Origin: Planococcus salinus
Lineage (GTDB): Bacteria; Bacillota; Bacilli; Bacillales_A; Planococcaceae
Length of the DNA stretch: 64,000 nucleotides
Assembly (NCBI RefSeq): GCF_003719725.1
Contig: NZ_RIAX01000005.1
Location: forward strand, 154,243-218,242
Reading direction: 5' to 3'
The first letter of the stretch is position 1. Every line of letters begins with the position of its first letter. Both the position numbers and the translations under genes were made by a program. A model generated the notes under the pieces. That model did not search any database and was not told the DNA's origin. It was given only the letters and a program-made list of their open reading frames with translations. Below, one piece after another: positions 60,831 to 64,000 of the stretch.

Positions 60831-61139
60831 GACGGTGGAAAGTCGCGTTTCACTTTTCTAAGTGACGCCAGTCTTCCTACAAGGCGTTCCGCTGTGGCGG
60901 AACGCTTCCATCTCCGTCTTTGCACTTGAGTTGGTCGAAAAAAATTTTTGAAAGACAGAATGGAAGCCATTCGCCTGCGCGAATGGCGACAAATGAGAAA
61001 GTTCACGTGCTTGAATGGAGCATAGTCGTAACTCGGAGGGAAAAAGTTGTAACTCACGAGTGAAAAGTCGTAACTCGAGCGATAAAAGTCGTAACTCAGG
61101 CGTTCAGAGTCGTAACTCGCTCATGATTGGTCGGAACTC
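60831..61139 (-). repeat. Composite repeat in inverse orientation with 21-bp phased array 3
   Basis: Reverse-complement arrangement of 55351-55800. Six cores AGTCGTAACTC (one AGTTGTAACTC, one GGTCGGAACTC) start at 61024, 61045, 61066, 61087, 61108 and 61129: strict 21-bp period. Left of it are hairpin B (GCCATTCGC / GCGAATGGC, 60966-60987), hairpin A (GCGTTCCGC / GCGGAACGC, 60884-60905) and one decayed core at 60831. Hairpin A differs from that at 55635 by a matched T-A to C-G change that keeps the stem paired. Confidence 0.87.
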
Positions 61140-61164
61140 GCTGCTGAAAATGATACTGGCAAGA

Positions 61165-61197
61165 AGAAAAGCCCATCCGCTAATGCGAATGGGCTTT
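61165..61197 (-). terminator. Terminator of the SLH-nucleotidase gene
   Basis: Minus strand: AAAGCCCATTCGC ATTA GCGGATGGGCTTTTC; good stem with short T-run. Confidence 0.85.
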
Positions 61198-61208
61198 CCG
61201 GTTTTCAT

Positions 61209-63566
61209 TTATTCCACTACAATCTGATACGTGGCAAAGCCGTCCTGTGCTGGGCCGACATAGGTGATGCCGCTGTCAGCAGGGATGAGATCCTGGGCGT
61301 TGCCGGATGTTTCGAACTGCAGGGTCTGCTCCCCTTCGATTGGTGCGAATGACCAGTTGCCGTCAGCCGATGGGTCGATGGTTTGCTGTTCGACCAGGTA
61401 ATCGATGATGGCTTGGCGGTTCTCGTAGGCAAAGTCCAGTGATTCCGTCGCGTTGACGACGCCTGGGAAGTTGCCGCTTGCACGGTAGTTATTGGTCGCT
61501 ACCAGGAATTCCTGGTCAGCTGCGACCGGCTCCCCTTCGTACGTCAGGTTCTTGATGCGGTTGGCGTCCGGGTTGACCAAAACGCCTTCATTGTCATATT
61601 TCTCCGGTTCTGTCACGTCAATTTCGTATGTGACACCGTCAATAACGTCGAAGTTATAGGTACGGAATTCCGGGTCCACCAATTGCTGCGGCCCTGTGGC
61701 GTTCGGATCGACTTGATTGAACTGGCCGGCTGACATTTCGAGCCATTCCAACAGGTCCGCTCCAGTCAGCTTCAAGGCAAATACGGTGTTGTCGAAGACG
61801 TACAGGTCCGCGACGTTTTTGATGGCGATTTCGCCAGCTTCAATGTCGGTGTAATAATCGGCTCCGTTGCGTCCGCCCGCTTTGAATGGTGCTGCCGCTG
61901 ACAGGATCGGCAAGTCGGCGTTGGCGGTGCCGGCTACTTGCTGCTCGACGTACCAGGTTTGTGCGTTATTGACGATTTGCACGGATGGATCGTCCTGGAC
62001 GAGCGAGAAATAGCTGGTGATCGGTGCTGTTGTTTCAGCTACCGGCGTGTTGACGTATTCGATGGTGGCTTCGTGTGTTTCCAGCACAGCGTCAATGACT
62101 TGCTGCGCCACGACGTCTGTTTCCGTGTCGATTTCACGAAGTTCAGCTTTTTCGGATACGACTTCCCAATCATCGCCTTCAGGAGATAGTGTCAAATCGA
62201 TGACGCCCAAATGGCTGCCGAAGTTGCCCGGCATGACGACTGGTGTATCGTTGATCGTGCCCTGTTCTTGATTGACATTGGCCAGATCTCCGTAAGAGCC
62301 TGGGAAGACGTCGTGGTTATGGCCTGTGATGATGGCGTCGATGCCTTCGATTTCAGTCAGTTGATAGGTGATGTCCTCTTCCCCGACTTCATGCGTTTCG
62401 TCGCCCATTCCGGAGTGGGACAAAACGATGACGACATCAGCGCCGGCCGCTTCCACTTCCGGCAGGAACTTCTCGACGGATTCGACAGCATCTTCAGCGA
62501 TGACTTCGCCTTCCAGATGCGCACGGTCCCATCTCATGATATGAGGTGCGACGACTCCAATGACGCCGACTTGGATGGTGTGCGTGTTGCCGCTGCCATC
62601 GACGACTTCTTTGTCAAAGACGGTATACGGCTCGTAACGGTTTTCATTCGTTTCGGCATCGTAGACATTGGCGTTCAGCACTGGGAACGGCGCGTCATCC
62701 AATGCTTCATCCAAGTACTCGAGGCCGAAGTTGAATTCGTGGTTGCCGAGTGTCGAGGCGTCGAAATCCAGGGATTCGAGCGCGGCGTATGCCGGATGCA
62801 GCTCGCCTTCCTCAATCGGATCGACGTTCACTTTATAACCGCCAAACGGCGTCCCTTGAATCAAATCCCCGTTGTCCATCAACACGCTGTTCGGGTTTTC
62901 AGCGCGTGCCGCTTCGATGAGGACACCGGTTTTGGCAAGGCCGAGGCTGTTGGACACTTGGTCCTGGTAATAATCATAATTGACAAAGTTCGTGTGCAAA
63001 TCGGATGTTCCGAGGATGCGGAACGCCACATCATTGCCGTCCACCGGCGTGAATTCTCTTACGACACGCTGGACGATGGCACGCATTTCATTTGGCGAAA
63101 TGCCGTTTTGCGGTTTGACAGTGCCGTCGTTATAGCCGAGCAAAAGACCTGTGCCGACTGCTTTCGACAGTTCATCCAGCAGGCTTCGACTCAGGTAACG
63201 GTTGTCTTTGAAACGTTTCAATAAAGCGGATGAGTACTCTTCGTCTGTTACAATCGCGCGTGATGCCATCGCAAAGCCCTGTTCACGCGTCAATTTCTCC
63301 TGAGGTGCAAAAGCCGTTTCGGACTTCCCTTTCGTCAGCCCCATATTGAAGGCCGCTTCGACGTAAGGGGCGAGCTCCCCGTCCACGTCCTGGAAAGTGA
63401 TTGTCGATCCGTCTCCCAGCTCGACATCAAGTGCCGACACCAGGTGCGAAATGAATTCGCCCCGTGTCACGTCATTCGCCGCCTGTGCCGGGACCGCTGT
63501 AAACAATCCACTCACCGCGAGAACGAGCGCGGCCAAAATCATCGCCGCTTTTCTTCGCATTGCCAT
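61209..63566 (-). CDS. SLH-anchored metallophosphatase / 5'-nucleotidase
   Basis: A protein of 785 aa from ATG 63566 (AAGGAGATG upstream). Signal peptide AAMILAALVLAVSGLFTAVP. Three SLH-like repeats (~30-185: DVTRGEFISHLVSALDV, FQDVDGELAPYVEAAFNMGL, GTGLLLGYNDGTVKPQNG). Then a calcineurin-type phosphatase domain with ILGTSDLHTNF (D-x-H), NGDLIQG, LGNHEFNFGLEYL, VIVLSHSGMGDE and ITGHNHDVFPG. After that comes a 5'-nucleotidase C-terminal domain (VADLYVFDNTVFALKLTGAD) carrying the substrate pocket. It should hydrolyse extracellular nucleotides or 2',3'-cyclic nucleotides (CpdB/YfkN-like) at the cell surface, recovering phosphate and nucleosides. All metal ligands are present. Confidence 0.92.
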   Translation of the reverse strand: MAMRRKAAMILAALVLAVSGLFTAVPAQAANDVTRGEFISHLVSALDVELGDGSTITFQDVDGELAPYVEAAFNMGLTKGKSETAFAPQEKLTREQGFAMASRAIVTDEEYSSALLKRFKDNRYLSRSLLDELSKAVGTGLLLGYNDGTVKPQNGISPNEMRAIVQRVVREFTPVDGNDVAFRILGTSDLHTNFVNYDYYQDQVSNSLGLAKTGVLIEAARAENPNSVLMDNGDLIQGTPFGGYKVNVDPIEEGELHPAYAALESLDFDASTLGNHEFNFGLEYLDEALDDAPFPVLNANVYDAETNENRYEPYTVFDKEVVDGSGNTHTIQVGVIGVVAPHIMRWDRAHLEGEVIAEDAVESVEKFLPEVEAAGADVVIVLSHSGMGDETHEVGEEDITYQLTEIEGIDAIITGHNHDVFPGSYGDLANVNQEQGTINDTPVVMPGNFGSHLGVIDLTLSPEGDDWEVVSEKAELREIDTETDVVAQQVIDAVLETHEATIEYVNTPVAETTAPITSYFSLVQDDPSVQIVNNAQTWYVEQQVAGTANADLPILSAAAPFKAGGRNGADYYTDIEAGEIAIKNVADLYVFDNTVFALKLTGADLLEWLEMSAGQFNQVDPNATGPQQLVDPEFRTYNFDVIDGVTYEIDVTEPEKYDNEGVLVNPDANRIKNLTYEGEPVAADQEFLVATNNYRASGNFPGVVNATESLDFAYENRQAIIDYLVEQQTIDPSADGNWSFAPIEGEQTLQFETSGNAQDLIPADSGITYVGPAQDGFATYQIVVE

Positions 63567-63726
63567 TTCACCATCTCCTTTTAACAGAATAGTCAAGCAA
63601 TTCTATTATACTCATCTATTGGGGATTTTTGTAGCGCTTTACAGAAATGAAATATTTTAATTGGGGGTATATTGTGGATATTCCGCAAAACAGCTGTGCT
63701 TAGACAGGCTTGTAGTATAAAGTGTA

Positions 63727-63862
63727 TTGGCTGTTTTCCGTTCCAGCGGACGCTTTCCGCGGGCACGGCTTCAGCCAGCTTCCTTCGCTTTGCTCAGTCC
63801 AGTGTCTTCAGCTCGCGCTGTTCCCGCTGGAGTCGCCGCTTCCACTCCAAACAGCCTTGCTC
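63727..63862. repeat. Palindromic intergenic repeat (GGACGCTTTCCGCGGGC type)
   Basis: Begins GGCTGTTTTCCGTTCCAGCG and ends GGAGTCGCCGCTTCCACTCC then AAACAGCC, so its ends are inverted. GACGCTTTCCGCGGGC and GTTCCCGCTGGAGTCGCC are the hallmark blocks. Same type as 50236-50350. Confidence 0.65.
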
Positions 63863-63917
63863 ACTGTAGAAAGTGATTTCCAATGCCAATGTAGAAAGCC
63901 GGTGTCGCTCCCTCCTC

Positions 63918-63976
63918 GCGCCCCAGTGACCGACTCAATTGTTCCTCAAATTGTGGCGGCCGCTGGGGCGCAAAAG
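63918..63976. repeat. 59-bp palindromic repeat, second copy
   Basis: GCGCCCCAGTGACCGACTCA, ATTGTTCCTCAAATTG, then CCGCTGGGGCGCAAAAG: nearly identical to 55183-55241, same orientation; outer 9-base arms are perfectly inverted. Confidence 0.8.
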
Positions 63977-64000
63977 ATATCTACATACGAAGTGACGCCA

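Noticed and set aside
55351..61139. 21-bp repeats as a CRISPR array
   Set aside because: Repeat core is 11 bp with 10-bp spacers, far too short for CRISPR, and no cas genes are present.
55351..61139. 21-bp repeats as iterons of a replication origin
   Set aside because: No replication initiator gene is nearby and the arrays recur as part of composite intergenic repeats.
61015..61227. Plus-strand frame with SRNS-type heptads
   Set aside because: Same reason as for the array at 55.7 kb; the frame also runs through the terminator of the nucleotidase gene.
62211..63224. Plus-strand frame of 337 codons opposite the nucleotidase gene
   Set aside because: The minus-strand gene has domains, signal peptide and ribosome site; this frame has none.

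Overview
The window reads as the chromosome of a low-to-moderate GC Gram-positive bacterium. Most convincing genes have AAGGAGG-type ribosome binding sites. There are three proteins with S-layer homology (SLH) domains, a Bacillus Eps-like exopolysaccharide operon and a PHP-type (CpsB/YwqE) tyrosine phosphatase. A member of the Planococcaceae (Planococcus or a relative) is my best guess from gene content and from the type of intergenic repeats. That is inference, not a database match. I see no tRNA, rRNA or CRISPR array.

Region 1 (1-34 kb) is accessory DNA. It holds three putative PD-(D/E)XK nucleases (two are paralogues of one another), a TetR regulator plus MMPL exporter pair that occurs twice (4.1-7.1 kb and 26.0-28.9 kb), and a two-gene NERD-helicase system (7.4-12.0 kb). 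It also holds a decayed second helicase (12.1-13.0 kb), a three-gene DUF697 / membrane protein / DUF2325 operon (13.7-16.2 kb) and a ComM-like ATPase directly followed by a REP-associated tyrosine transposase (18.0-20.1 kb). Further along are an SLH protein, a 2TM conflict-type membrane protein, an HTH-PIN toxin-antitoxin pair, an M20 amidohydrolase and a lipoprotein. Threaded through this region, and only here, are about eleven copies of a roughly 155-bp intergenic element. It has CGCCCCTGTG-type inverted ends and a strong central hairpin, and every copy has the same orientation. The copy just behind the transposase gene makes that enzyme the natural candidate for having spread them.

Region 2 (34.4-54.8 kb, all minus strand) is a capsule/exopolysaccharide operon, read from right to left: Wzz-type chain-length regulator, tyrosine kinase, PHP phosphatase, then PglF/E/C/D-type enzymes for a diNAcBac (UDP-N,N'-diacetylbacillosamine) initiating sugar. 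Next come a glycosyltransferase, CapE/CapF/CapG for UDP-L-FucNAc, further glycosyltransferases, an EpsG-type polymerase, a phosphotransferase, a Wzx flippase and GalU. Its distal half (35.6-43.3 kb) is visibly AT-richer. Intrinsic terminators lie between the kinase, phosphatase and dehydratase genes, which suggests attenuation or antitermination.

Region 3 (54.8-64 kb) holds an SLH protein with a Pro/Asp/Thr linker, a Ser/Gly-rich membrane-anchored protein, a small conserved protein, an RmlB-type dehydratase and an SLH-anchored 5'-nucleotidase. The gaps are packed with palindromic repeats. Among them are arrays in which an 11-bp core, GAGTTACGACT, recurs every 21 bp exactly. The arrays are flanked by conserved hairpins and occur as two composite elements in opposite orientation around a 5-kb segment.

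The best candidates for undescribed biology are the transposase-linked 155-bp repeat family, the 21-bp phased arrays, the NERD helicase/OB-fold pair and the DUF697-DUF2325 operon.
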